Assembly: GCA_965203855.1 (NCBI GenBank)
Contig: CBDBDN010000009.1
Location: 186,001 to 250,000, forward strand
From: Bin87 sp965203855
Lineage (GTDB): Bacteria > Chloroflexota > Dehalococcoidia > Lucifugimonadales > UBA3495
Direction: 5' to 3'
DNA: 64,000 nucleotides
Under the pieces are notes generated by a model. That model did no database searches, was not told the DNA's origin, and was given only the letters and a program-made list of their open reading frames with translations. Below are positions 25,352-35,200 of this stretch, one piece after another (positions within the stretch are counted from its first letter, which is position 1; every line of letters starts with the position of its first letter). Position numbers and translations under genes: made by a program.

Positions 25352-25773
25352 TTGTCGGCGAATTCGATGATTGGGGACAGCCTATTCTGCGCGCCCGCTT
25401 ACTAATCCCCCGTCTCCGTATTAGCGGACCCGTCAACTTTCTGATCGACACCGGCGCCAGCAAAACTTGCTTGCATCCGTATGCCGGCCGGCGCATCCAA
25501 ATCCCCTTTGACGAACTGCTAAATCCGCAAGATGCCGTCGGTGTTGGCGGGACTGGTTCCTATTACTCCGAAGCGGCGGCGGTCTTGCTGTACGATGGGG
25601 AGCTCAGCCACAGATTTGATGTGTCTCTTTTAATAGCCAAGCCAGAGCCATCCACCCGGTCCAACCCCAACCCGGCTGTCAACGGCCTCCCCTCGCTCCT
25701 CGGACGCGATGTCCTCAACCGCCTTCGCATTGATTACGATTATCCCGCTGGTCGCTTGCGTTTCTTTCCGTAG
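25348..25773 (+). CDS. Retropepsin-like aspartic protease
   Basis: A 141-residue single-domain aspartyl protease of the retropepsin type. The active-site motif FLIDTGASKTCL (residues about 31-42) is intact, and the C-terminal psi-loop LLGRDVLNRLRIDYDY is the usual second half of the fold. Such small proteases work as homodimers, one Asp from each subunit. No signal peptide or membrane segment is visible, so it should be cytoplasmic. Translationally coupled to the DUF5678-like gene; the target is unknown. Confidence 0.8.
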   Translation: MIVGEFDDWGQPILRARLLIPRLRISGPVNFLIDTGASKTCLHPYAGRRIQIPFDELLNPQDAVGVGGTGSYYSEAAAVLLYDGELSHRFDVSLLIAKPEPSTRSNPNPAVNGLPSLLGRDVLNRLRIDYDYPAGRLRFFP

Positions 25774-25800
25774 CGGCGCAGCGGATAGAGGAGATTAGTA

Positions 25801-27921
25801 ATGCCTTTTTGGACTGACCAGCAGCTGGCATCCATTGACCGGATGCTGAACCCGCGTTCCATCGCCGTGGTCGGCGCTACGCCGCGGATGCAGTACGGCG
25901 GGCGGTTTCTGGCGGCTGCGATGCAGGCCGCCGGCCGGGTTAATGTCTATCCGGTCAATCCGCGCTATGAGGAGGTGCAGGGCGTCAGGTGCTACCCGTC
26001 GGTTAGCGACTTGCCCGCAGCGCCTGATGTGGTTGGCGTCGTCGTTCCTTATCACGCCGTGCTGGACACGCTGCGGGAAAGCCATGCTAAAGGCGCTCGC
26101 TCGGCCATCGTCATCTCGGCCGGTTTTGCGGAGCGCGGCCTTGAGGACCGCCGGGAGCTGCAAGTTGAGCTGGGGCGTTTGGCGCAGGAAACGGGTATGC
26201 GCGTCAGCGGCCCCAACTGCCTCGGTCTGGCAAATCTGAAAGACGACATCTGGGCCAGCGCATCCTCGCGCGGCGCCGCCGGATTGAGCGGCCCCATCGG
26301 GCTGGTCTGCCAGAGCGGGGCATCGGCTTTTGGCCCGTTCCTGACGCGCGCCGTGGACGAAGGCATCGGTTTCAGCTACATTGTGTCCACCGGCAACGAA
26401 GCGGACCTGGATTTCTGCGACTTCGCCCGCTATCTGCTGGACGATGACGACACGCGCGTTATCGCCGGCTTTATTGAGGGGTTCAAGGACGGGCGCAAGT
26501 TTCTGGAAGTGGCGCGGCTGGCGGCGGAACGCGGCAAGCCCATCGTGCTAATCAAAATTGGACGCTCCGAGCTGGGCGCCCGCGCCGCCGGCTCGCACAC
26601 CGCCGCCCTTACCGGCGTTGACGCCGTTTATGACGCCGCTTTCGCTCAATATGGCGTCATTCGGGTGCAGGATTATGACGACCTGCTGCAAGTGTCCAAC
26701 CTGCTGGCCCGCTGCCCCCGCCCGCCCCGGCGCGGCGTCGCTGTCGTATCCCATTCCGGCGGCATCAGCAGCCTGACCGCCGATATGTTCGGGCAGGCCG
26801 GGCTGGACTTGCCGCCGCTCTCCGAACAGGCGCGGGACGGCATCAACGGCATCCTGAAAGGCTTCGGCTGGGCGGCCAACCCGTCGGATGTTACCGGCTT
26901 TGCCAACAGCGACGATTTTCCCGCCATTATGTCATTTATGGCTGATGACGAGAATGTGGGTACGCTGGTGGTAGCCTCTGCCGGCGCTGATGCCCAGGCC
27001 GCGCAGGTTATCGCGCAGCGCGATGCCAGCGATAAGCCCGCAGCATTTCTTTGGACGGGTACGCGCGCCGCCGCATCCGGTCTGCCGCTGCTGCGACAGG
27101 CCGGCATCCCGGTCTTTTATGTGCCGGACAAGCTGGCCGCCGGCGTCCGCTATCTGAACGATTACCACGACTGGCGGGAGCAGCGGCTGGCGCGCGGCTT
27201 TGCGGACACGCCGGCGCTAACCGACGCGCAGTCACGGGCGGCGGCCAAACTGGCCGGCTCCGGCGCGCTTTCCGAGTATGACAGCAAGGCGCTGCTGGCG
27301 GCCTTTGGCATTCCGGTTACGCAGGATGAACCGGCGGGGGATGCGGACGCCGCCGTTGCCGCTGCCGACCGCATCGGTTATCCGGCAGCAATGAAAGTAG
27401 ATTCGGCGGACATACTGCACAAAACCGAAGCGGACGCTATCCGTCTCAACCTAGGCGATGCGGCGGCGGTGCGGGCGGCCTTTGACGAAATCACCGCCAA
27501 CGCCCGCCGCTATGCCCCAGAGGCCCGTATTGACGGCGTAACGGTGCAGGAAATGGTATCCGGCGGCGTTGAGACCATCGTCGGCATTTCCTATGATGCC
27601 CAGCTGGGGCCGGCGCTGCTGTTCGGCATTGGCGGCGTAATGGTGGAGGTTTATAACGATGTTGCGCTGCGTCTCTGCCCGATCACACGGGACGACGCGC
27701 TGGATCTGATTGGCGAGGTGAAGGGAGCGCGGCTGCTGCAAGGGTTCCGGGGGGCGCCGTCTGGCGATGCAGATGCGCTGGCGGATGTCCTGGTGCGGGT
27801 ATCGCAGATGGCGGCGCAGCTGGAGGGTTCGCTGGCGGAGCTGGACATCAACCCGTTAATCGTGCTGCCGGCAGGGCAGGGGGTAAAGGCGGCTGATGCG
27901 CTGGCGGTGCGGGCGTCCTAG
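25801..27921 (+). CDS. Acyl-CoA synthetase, ADP-forming
   Basis: A single-chain ADP-forming acetate-CoA ligase type enzyme of 706 residues (alpha and beta parts fused), making ATP from an acyl-CoA or the reverse. Order: CoA-binding Rossmann domain (PRSIAVVGATP; GVVVPYHAV), flavodoxin-like succinyl-CoA ligase domain (LVCQSGASAFGPF, STGNEADLD), the phosphohistidine region GARAAGSHTAALTG, then an ATP-grasp domain near residues 490-700 (YPAAMKVDSADILHKTE, VQEMVSGGVETIVG, ELDINPLIV). A GGAG ribosome site precedes the start. Fits the acid-CoA metabolism suggested by the CoA transferase and CitE-like genes. Confidence 0.88.
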   Translation: MPFWTDQQLASIDRMLNPRSIAVVGATPRMQYGGRFLAAAMQAAGRVNVYPVNPRYEEVQGVRCYPSVSDLPAAPDVVGVVVPYHAVLDTLRESHAKGARSAIVISAGFAERGLEDRRELQVELGRLAQETGMRVSGPNCLGLANLKDDIWASASSRGAAGLSGPIGLVCQSGASAFGPFLTRAVDEGIGFSYIVSTGNEADLDFCDFARYLLDDDDTRVIAGFIEGFKDGRKFLEVARLAAERGKPIVLIKIGRSELGARAAGSHTAALTGVDAVYDAAFAQYGVIRVQDYDDLLQVSNLLARCPRPPRRGVAVVSHSGGISSLTADMFGQAGLDLPPLSEQARDGINGILKGFGWAANPSDVTGFANSDDFPAIMSFMADDENVGTLVVASAGADAQAAQVIAQRDASDKPAAFLWTGTRAAASGLPLLRQAGIPVFYVPDKLAAGVRYLNDYHDWREQRLARGFADTPALTDAQSRAAAKLAGSGALSEYDSKALLAAFGIPVTQDEPAGDADAAVAAADRIGYPAAMKVDSADILHKTEADAIRLNLGDAAAVRAAFDEITANARRYAPEARIDGVTVQEMVSGGVETIVGISYDAQLGPALLFGIGGVMVEVYNDVALRLCPITRDDALDLIGEVKGARLLQGFRGAPSGDADALADVLVRVSQMAAQLEGSLAELDINPLIVLPAGQGVKAADALAVRAS

Positions 27922-27933
27922 TATCAAGTGCTA

Positions 27934-27957
27934 GGGATACCTTTGTATGGGTATCCC
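27934..27957. terminator. Hairpin between convergent genes
   Basis: GGGATACC (27934-27941) pairs with GGTATCCC (27950-27957). No T tract on either side, so it is a weak terminator candidate placed between the CoA ligase and the minus-strand membrane protein genes. Confidence 0.45.
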
Positions 27958-27960
27958 GCC

Positions 27961-28260
27961 TTACTTATCCAAACTTGAATCCCGTCTTGACGCCTCTACG
28001 CGGTTGCGATTGGCAAGCTGTAACGCAATTATGGCGGCCACCGTCGCGGTCGCATAGGTAGCGATGTTGGAATCGTTACGCAGCCGCCGAGCTACCGGCT
28101 TCAAGCACTGGATTTTCCGCAACTCGGTGCCATCCGTCGCGCATTCGTATGCGGCTACCGCATAAGGCGCGAATAGAAAGCCCCAAATCACCGACGCGAA
28201 AGCTATCCAGCCAAGGCCGCCGGCGCCCAACGCGGACAGGATTTGCCTAACCCGGTTCAT
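27961..28260 (-). CDS. Small membrane protein A
   Basis: A 99-residue protein of unknown role. Residues about 11-35 (GAGGLGWIAFASVIWGFLF) and about 67-82 (ATYATATVAAIIALQLA) are hydrophobic; between them lies a charged stretch with two cysteines. The start at 28260 overlaps the stop of the gene before it in an ATGA, so the two are coupled. No homologue recognised. Confidence 0.6.
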   Translation of the reverse strand: MNRVRQILSALGAGGLGWIAFASVIWGFLFAPYAVAAYECATDGTELRKIQCLKPVARRLRNDSNIATYATATVAAIIALQLANRNRVEASRRDSSLDK

Positions 28261-28445
28261 ACACCCACATACTTCTGATAAGCGGCGCCTATAAACAACC
28301 CGCTGATGGGAGTCATCAGAAAAAACGTTGGCATCGCCAAGTGCCACGTCCATCCAAAATGGGGAGCCGTGGAAAGCAAGGCGAAAATCAAGCCGAAAGC
28401 GAACCCGCAAACCAGCCCACCCGTTACGCCAGCCAAAACAACCAT
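28257..28445 (-). CDS. Small membrane protein B
   Basis: A 62-residue protein, almost all hydrophobic, with two membrane segments (VTGGLVCGFAFGLIFALL and MPTFFLMTPISGLFIGAAY). It is the first gene of the coupled pair. A similar arrangement of two tiny overlapping membrane genes occurs at 53166-53682, but the sequences are not alike. Role unknown. Confidence 0.55.
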   Translation of the reverse strand: MVVLAGVTGGLVCGFAFGLIFALLSTAPHFGWTWHLAMPTFFLMTPISGLFIGAAYQKYVGV

Positions 28446-28519
28446 TGCACTGCTCCCTGATAACCATTGCGCCGCCGGGGTGTGTACTACAAGGGTATCA
28501 CATCCGGCAGCGACGCCCG

Positions 28520-28936
28520 TTACCTCTCTTGCATCACTTCGCCCGACAGCTGCGTTATCCGGTATAGCCGGACCAGCACTGCCGCCCCCGTCCGGTCGGG
28601 GTCCCGCTCCAGCTCTCCCGGCACTGTGCGCGACATCACATTGTCGCGAATGGCGCCCGACTTATACATTGTTGCCGTTCCGTGGAAGCGCAGATTGATC
28701 CGCTGCTCCGGGTTGCGGTAAAACAGCACAACCTTGGGGTTGGCGGCAATGTTGGCCGCCGAGGAACGCCAGGCGCGTTCCCAATAGGCCAGCGTATCCC
28801 GGTTGAACACCAGTACGCTGCCTTTCATACTGATTTGCGGCTCTCCATCGGCCGAAACGGTGCCGATGGACATAGGGCAGCGGTCATCCAAGGCCTGGTC
28901 AATACGCCGGCGCAGTTCGTCATCAATGTAGATCAT
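28520..28936 (-). CDS. PPOX-family flavin-binding protein
   Basis: A 138-residue split-barrel protein of the pyridoxamine 5'-phosphate oxidase family. Strands IGTVSADGEPQIS, MKGSVLVFNRDTLAYW and the NPKVVLFYRNP segment are typical, followed by LRFHGTATMY. Single-domain PPOX proteins bind FMN or F420 and act on varied small molecules. Start at 28936; the frame upstream of it lacks family features. It is the second PPOX gene in the window; the first, at 7131-7620, is frameshifted. Confidence 0.8.
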   Translation of the reverse strand: MIYIDDELRRRIDQALDDRCPMSIGTVSADGEPQISMKGSVLVFNRDTLAYWERAWRSSAANIAANPKVVLFYRNPEQRINLRFHGTATMYKSGAIRDNVMSRTVPGELERDPDRTGAAVLVRLYRITQLSGEVMQER

Positions 28937-29029
28937 CCTGGCCTCCCTGACGGTTCCGAAACAGGTAAAGGCCGGCCAGCGGAGCGGGCCGGCGTCCGGC
29001 AAGATATGCTCGCCTGCGAACTGCTGGCG

Positions 29030-29954
29030 CTACTCACGCGCCCGCGCTAACGCCGCCTGCTTTTCCGCATCCCGCGCGGCGCAGGCGGCGCTCATTGCCA
29101 GCACATCTTTGGCCCATTCGTCCACCGGAACGTCGATCATCCGCCCGGCGAAGGGAGCCGCCGCCGTGCCGGCGGCCAGCGCCTGCGCGAATACTTCCCG
29201 CACTTGCGTATAGTACTCAACCAGCGACTCGGCGGGGGTAAAGGCGGTGTTGATGGCGTCAACCCAGTGGGGGCGGTCGCAGAGCATACCTTTGAACCCC
29301 AGATTGCGCGCATCCGTGGCGATTTTCACCTTATCATCGTCCGAGAGGCCGGCTCCGCCTTGGCCCATCGGGTCGATAAAGGCGATGGGCCGGACGCCGG
29401 CGGCGGTAGCCTCGATGCAGATGCGTCCCTTGGCGTACACAAATGGGTCAAGCTCCGGCCTTTGTACGATGCCTAGGTTGGCGGCCAGCGCGGCTTCGTC
29501 AATCGCAACCCGGCGGGTGCGCGGGCTGGCGGTGATGATCTGCCGCACATTCCAGACGCCGGCGGCGGTTTCCAGCGCCACCGTCAATTCCACAGACCCG
29601 ACGGCAATCCCGCGCTGGCGTTCCAGTTCGGCCAGGCAGTCATCCGCCGCAGCTACATCCGCCGCCGATTCCACGCCGGGCAGGATGATGCCGCACAAGC
29701 CGGCGCACACAGCGGCGTCAAGGTCCGCATAAAAAGCGGCGGCGTTGACCCATACGAAAACATCGGCGCCGCCCCGTCCTACCGCGGCAATGGCCGCAGG
29801 CAACGACTGCCGCGCGGCATTCATTTGATGCGCCGGTATCCCGCCGTGCAAATCCAGCGTTACGGCATCGGCATTGTGCGACCAGGCGGTTGCAATCGCT
29901 GCGGCATCGGTTGGCCGGCAGCACCAGGTTAGAACGGCGGACGAGTATGGACAT
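29030..29954 (-). pseudogene. HpcH/CitE-like protein 1, frameshift near the N-terminus
   Basis: TIM-barrel protein related to citrate lyase beta subunit. The part from LHGGIPAHQMNAARQ to the stop is intact (273 residues) and has the barrel landmarks GIILPGVESAADV, ALETAAGVWNV, FIDPMGQGGAG and GFKGMLCDRPHW. The expected N-terminus MSILVRRSNLVLPANR, starting at 29954, is in another frame; one missing base at about 29905-29914 joins them. The usual LDLEDSV motif reads LDLHGGI, so the acidic pair is lost. It is the last of three consecutive CitE-like genes. Confidence 0.7.
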
Positions 29955-29976
29955 ACTGATTTACTCCCGGCGGCAG

Positions 29977-30999
29977 TTACGCCTGATTTTCCGATTCGGC
30001 GGCGCGCACTCGCGCAATGGCATCATTCTTTTGACGGTCGCGCTCCTGGCATTCTGCGCCCCATTGCAACAGTTCCGCGGCGCGGGCCGCTTCGTAGCGG
30101 TCAATGATGCGGCAGCGGTCGGGCGCATCGGCTTCCGCCGGCAGCGGCGCCGGAGCGGAACCGGCCGGCACGCGGTGCGTATCAATCCGGCGCCAAGTTG
30201 CCGAAGTGTGCGCCAGTTTGGCGTATTCCTGCAACACCCAGCGGGCGTCCTCTAGATCGGCGTCCGATGGGGTAAAGCCGCGGTTCTGCGGCTCTACTAC
30301 ATTGGGATGGAGGCCGCCGCCGATGCGAAAGCCGCATTGGCGCGCGGCGTCGGCTTCGGCAAAAGCGCGGTCGGGGTCGCTGACGCTGCCGGTGATGTTG
30401 GGCGTGAACGGGGCGGCGCGCGGCACGATGCCTAACGCGCGCGCCGCCAGTTCCACTTCGCCTTTGCCGTACACGAACTGGTCAAACCCGACGAACATCT
30501 CCACGCCCAGGTCCCGGGACATATCGTAGCCGGAAGCGCCGCCAAAATCGCGGATGCGCGGGCTGGCCGAAGCGATTTCGTAGGCGTTGGCAACGCCGAC
30601 TGCGGTCTCAATGTTGGCTCCGATTTCCACTGTGCCGGGCCGGATGCCGCGCTCCGCTTCCAGGCGGGTAATGATTTCGTCCATCCGCCTGATTTCGGCG
30701 CCATATTCGGTTTTGGGATAGTTGACTTGCATCAGCCCCGGCCAGATGACGGCGTTCAGGTCGGCTTCCATCAGGTCGTGATTGATGCGGCACACGGCGT
30801 CGGCGCCGCCCTTGTTAACCACGGGAATGCTTTCCCGCACGAGGTTGCGCGCCGTATCCTTAAGATGCGGCGGCACCGAATCTTCCAGGTCCATATTGAT
30901 AAAGTCGCAGCCACGATGCCAGGCGTTGCTGATGAAACGCGCGGTAACGATGGGCATAGTCAAGCCGGAACGCTTCAGCCGGCGGGGATGTGCGGCCAT
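29977..30999 (-). CDS. HpcH/CitE-like protein 2
   Basis: A 340-residue CitE/HpcH aldolase-lyase-like TIM barrel, with the canonical MDLEDSVPPHLKD motif, catalytic arginine region ARNLVRES, the metal-binding Glu in GANIETAVGVANA and the DFGGASGYDMSRDLG loop. It most likely cleaves or forms a beta-hydroxyacyl-CoA or malyl-type compound with Mg2+. The C-terminal tail after residue 280 is Ala/Glu rich and longer than usual. It lies between two divergent paralogues on the same strand, with only 22 bases to the next one, so one operon is likely. Confidence 0.85.
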   Translation of the reverse strand: MAAHPRRLKRSGLTMPIVTARFISNAWHRGCDFINMDLEDSVPPHLKDTARNLVRESIPVVNKGGADAVCRINHDLMEADLNAVIWPGLMQVNYPKTEYGAEIRRMDEIITRLEAERGIRPGTVEIGANIETAVGVANAYEIASASPRIRDFGGASGYDMSRDLGVEMFVGFDQFVYGKGEVELAARALGIVPRAAPFTPNITGSVSDPDRAFAEADAARQCGFRIGGGLHPNVVEPQNRGFTPSDADLEDARWVLQEYAKLAHTSATWRRIDTHRVPAGSAPAPLPAEADAPDRCRIIDRYEAARAAELLQWGAECQERDRQKNDAIARVRAAESENQA

Positions 31000-31067
31000 C
31001 TGGGCAGCCTCCTGGTAATGTGCATCAGGGCAAGGTTCGTAGGGGTAGGATGTATGGGCGATGCGGG

Positions 31068-32018
31068 CTAGGGCAGCGGGATAGGCCGGCCCTCTACGGC
31101 GGCGGCCTTGAATTTTTCACGGGTAGCGATGGCGGCGGCCAATTCCACAACTTGGGTATGCTGCCGGGCGATGCCGGGCGTCAAAATGCGTCCGTCATCC
31201 GACGTTGCGACTGGGCCGGAGGATGCCACGCCTTGGGCTGCCGCCAGCTCGTCATCGGACGGCGTAAATCCTGCGTTGAGCGGCCCAACCTGGTTGTCTA
31301 GCACGCAGAAGGATCCTTTGAAGCCGATGGCCCGTCCCCGCTGCGCCGCCGCCAGGGTATGTTCCGGGGTTGCCAGCAGTCCCCGATCCGGCGCGCGCCA
31401 CCATGCGCCCAGCGGAGTCTTGCCGGTGGCTCCGGCCAGCGTTATCAGCCGCTGCATCAGGTACTGCATCAGGTGGATTTCGCCGGAGGGTTCCGGGCGC
31501 AAGTCCATTACCAGGTCGGCCCGCCCCAGCGTCAGGCCGGTGATGCGCGGGCTGGCAGTGGCGATTTCGTATCCGTTGTGGTTGCCGGCGGCGGTTTCCA
31601 GCGCGGCGATGATTTCCACTGAATTGGGCAGCAGTCCCCGGCGGCTTTCCAGCTGGCCGATAATCGCAGCGGCGGCGGTAATCTGTTCCGCCGTTTCCAG
31701 CCGGCTGATGACGACGCCGGCGATGCCGGGATGGACGGCGGCGGTAAGATCGGCCAGCATCAGCTCAGCGTCAATCTGAACGAACACTTCGGCGCCGCCG
31801 GATTTAACCGCCGCCAAGGCTGCTACGATGCCCTCGCGGGCCGCCGGCTTGTCCGGTTCGGCAACGAACTCGGCGAGGTCAAGGACTATTACGTCGGCGC
31901 CGGCCGATGATGCGCCGGCGATCCGGTCGGCGCCGGCCGATGATGCGCCGGCGATCCGGTCGGCGTCGGATGCGGGGAGCAGCAGCCAGGAGCGTCGCAC
32001 TTTATGTTGAGTTACCAT
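31068..32018 (-). CDS. HpcH/CitE-like protein 3
   Basis: About 316 residues of the same TIM-barrel family. Start placed at 32018 (MVTQHKVRRSWLLLPAS), the family first strand; an upstream in-frame methionine at 32039 also exists. The canonical LDLEDSV is LDLAEFV here; the later Glu motif LETAAGNHNG and GFKGSFCVLDNQV remain. Near residue 20 an 11-residue block, DRIAGASSAGA, occurs twice in a row because of a 33-base tandem repeat. Altered active-site motif suggests a changed or lost reaction. Confidence 0.8.
   Translation of the reverse strand: MVTQHKVRRSWLLLPASDADRIAGASSAGADRIAGASSAGADVIVLDLAEFVAEPDKPAAREGIVAALAAVKSGGAEVFVQIDAELMLADLTAAVHPGIAGVVISRLETAEQITAAAAIIGQLESRRGLLPNSVEIIAALETAAGNHNGYEIATASPRITGLTLGRADLVMDLRPEPSGEIHLMQYLMQRLITLAGATGKTPLGAWWRAPDRGLLATPEHTLAAAQRGRAIGFKGSFCVLDNQVGPLNAGFTPSDDELAAAQGVASSGPVATSDDGRILTPGIARQHTQVVELAAAIATREKFKAAAVEGRPIPLP
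31894..31959. repeat. 33-base tandem repeat inside the CitE-like gene 3
   Basis: Two copies of a 33-base unit beginning TCGGCGCCGGCCGATGATGC, at 31894 and 31927, followed by a partial third. It adds 11 residues in frame near the N-terminus of the protein and may vary in copy number by slippage. Confidence 0.8.
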
Positions 32019-32076
32019 ACTTGATGCAACCATCGTCAACGCCGCGGCGTCGCTCTCGCATTATCGTTGGATGATG

Positions 32077-32082
32077 TATAAT
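32077..32082 (+). promoter_or_regulatory. -10 box upstream of the CHAT-STAND gene
   Basis: Perfect TATAAT in the divergent region between the CitE-like operon and the large STAND gene, 160 bases before its start. The -35 side is weak. Confidence 0.4.
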
Positions 32083-32243
32083 GCGCCGCAAAGTTTGCGG
32101 GTAGCGGTCGGCCCGACATCGTATTGGGATTGCGGCGATTGTAAAGCACGCCGCCGGCGGTGGCAAGACGGCAGCCGCAATCCGGCCTACACTGCATCCT
32201 TTTGCCGCCATTAGCATCGCCTACCCGTCCGCAGGTGTAACTC

Positions 32244-35200
32244 GTGCCTACCGTGCCATCACTTACTATCGTTGACTTGCCGGATGCCGCGCAGGTTCAA
32301 GTTCGCATTTCCGACGGGGCTGGCAGCAGAGATGACCTGCCGCCGGCCGGTTTTACGATGCCGCTTTCCGGAGAGGAATGGGCGGCTTTGGACTGGTACT
32401 ATCGCGCCTACCCGCAGAATCCGATTGGCGCGCTGCAACGGGCAGAGGCTACTGAAGCCGCATTGCGGAACCTGGGCCGTCTGCTCTTTGAATCGCTGTT
32501 TCCCGCTGATTCAGCGGCGCGCGCCGGCCTGGACCGGCTAATTGCCGCGGACGCCCATCCCGAATTGACCATTGTTTCCGGCCGGCCCCAGTTCCTGGCG
32601 CTACCATGGGAACTGCTTAATGAACCGGCTCTGGGATATTTCGCCGCCGCCGGGCGCGGCGTCCTGCGACAATCAGCCGAGGAACTGCCGACCGAAACCG
32701 GAGAACCGCCTGGCGCGGAATCTCTCAATGTGCTGATGCTGTCCCCGTCGCCCGGCGCTCCGCATAGCAGCGACATCCTGTCATCCGGCGCAACTGTCGG
32801 CGGCGGCAGTTTGGCCGATGCGACCGTAGCGGCTTTAGAAAGCCTGAACTCGGCGGCGCTGCTGGACAATCCCCGTCCGGCAACCTGGGATGCGCTGCGC
32901 CGTCATCTGGAGCGCAGCCCTAACCACTACCACATCGTTCATTTGGACGGCATCGGCCTGGACGCCAACGGCGCCATTCTGCTGGAAACGGCCGCCGGCG
33001 CGCCCGACCCGGCAACGCCGGGGGCCATTGGCGCCGCATTGGCCGCCGCCGGCATCAACATTGTCCTGATTTCCGCCGGCGCGCAGCCGTACAATCCCGA
33101 TGCGCCGGCCTGGTTCCGAATGGCGCAAACCATCGCTGATGCTGGCGTGGCCCAGGCGATACTGCTGCCCTACGCCCTGCATCGCGATGCGGCAGAGTCG
33201 GCGCTGCGCGCTTTTTATACCGCCATGGCCCGCGGCAACCGCCCGGCAACCTGCGTCGTTGCTTTGCGCCGTTCTCTGATGGATGCGCCGGAACGAGTAA
33301 CACTGCACGGCAAGCGTATCGTTTGGGACTGGCCCGGCCCGGCGGTCATACAATCCCGTCCGTATATTCCGCCGGCTGTCGCTGAACCGCAGCCGGACCC
33401 GCTGGCGGCCCCGGTCATTAATCCGGTAGAGGTCCCTACCGACGACTTGCAGATACCGGCCGCCGGCCAGTATGGCTTGGTCGGGCGGCAAGGCGAACTG
33501 CGGGAACTGGAACGCCGTCTTTCAGCCGATTCCGTTATCTTGCTGTCCGCTGATGCCGGAGCGGGCAAAACCGAGCTGGCGCTGGGCTTGTGTCGCTGGC
33601 TGCTTAAGCCGGCCCGCAGCCGATTTCCCGGCGGCGTTTTTTACACCGCATTTGAGGCGTCGCATCCCGCCGGGCTGGAACGGGTGGTGCACGAAATCGG
33701 CACCGCCGTGGCCGGCCTGGACTTTGCCGACCTGCCGGCGGAACGACAGCGGCTCTGGGTAACCGCTTACCTGCAAGAAAATCCCTCGCTGCTGGTTTGG
33801 GACAACGCGGAGAATGTGGCAGGATTTCCAGACCATGCGCCGGGGCTGCTGGACGAATCCGAACTGCCGTCATTAGCCGACTTTCTGGACGCCGTAACCG
33901 ACGGGCCGGCTGGTAGCCGCGCGTTGCTTTTGAGCCGCCGCCCTGACGAACAGTGGCTCACGATGCCGCACTCCGCTATTGCCTTGAACCCGCTGGCCGG
34001 CGCCGACCGCATCGCCCTGGCCGCCAGCATTATGAACCAGGCTGCGATTCCGGCGTCGCGCGTTGACGGGGATTTCGCCGCTTTGCTGGAGCTGCTGGAC
34101 GGCCATCCGCTGGCGATGCAAGTCGTACTGCCGCTGCTGAAAGAGCTGCCGGCGGCGGCCATCGTGTCCGAACTGCGGCGTCGGCGGGATGAAGCGGCGG
34201 CCGACGGCGGCGAACCGGGGCGCAGCGCCATACTAACCGCCGCAATGGAGTACGCTTTTTCACGAATGCCGCACCGCAGCCGCGCGCATCTGCCTTTCCT
34301 GGCATTGTTCCAGCGCCGGGTAATGCTGGACATCCTGTCGCACATCACGGAGGAACGGATTTACGGGCAGGTTATGGGCGGGGATTTGGCGTCCGGCGCA
34401 TCCCGTTCCCTGTTGGCGGCGGATGGGGGAATGCAGTCGTCCGGGCGTTCCTACTCTGCCTGCCGCGCCCTGCTCCGCAGCGCTCAGGCGGCGGGATTTC
34501 TGGAGCCGGTATCCCCCAGCGTGTACCAGATTAACCCCGCCCTGCCCTGGTTCCTGGGGCGGCAGCTGAGTCGGCGGGTTTCCGGCGACGGCATTCGCCA
34601 GCTGGAGCAGGAATTTGTCCGGGTGTATGCCGACACTGCCGATTACTTTATGGAAAGCCTGTACGAAAACCAGGATACCGGCGTAACCGCCGTCCTGGCC
34701 GAGGAAGGCAACCTGACGCAGGCGCTGGGCCTCGCTGCCGAATATCGCCAGTGGGACAATGCTCAAATCCTGATGCAGCCGTTGGCACAGGTCTATCGGA
34801 TGCAGAAGCGGTTCCCGGAACTGCGCCGCTTGCGCGCCCAGCTGCTGGACATCATCGGCCACTCTGCTGATGCCGCCGCCGCTAATGGCGCCGTGGATTT
34901 CTGGCAGTACCTGCTGGGCACCGATGCGATGGAATCGGTGGAGTTGCTGGATCTGGATCGCGCTGCGGGGTTTAATCAACAGCTGCTGGATTACCTGATG
35001 GCGCAGCCCGACGGCGCCGCTGATCCGCGCACCGCCGCCGTGTATCACCAGAACGGGCTTATCGCCAGCAAGCGCGGCCAGTATGACGCTGCTTCCGAAT
35101 GGCTGGAAAAGGGGCTGGAAATCATTGACGGCGGCGATGACCAGGAATCGATCGCCGACGCCTGCTTTGCCATCGGCCAAGTGCGCCATCATCAGCGTCA

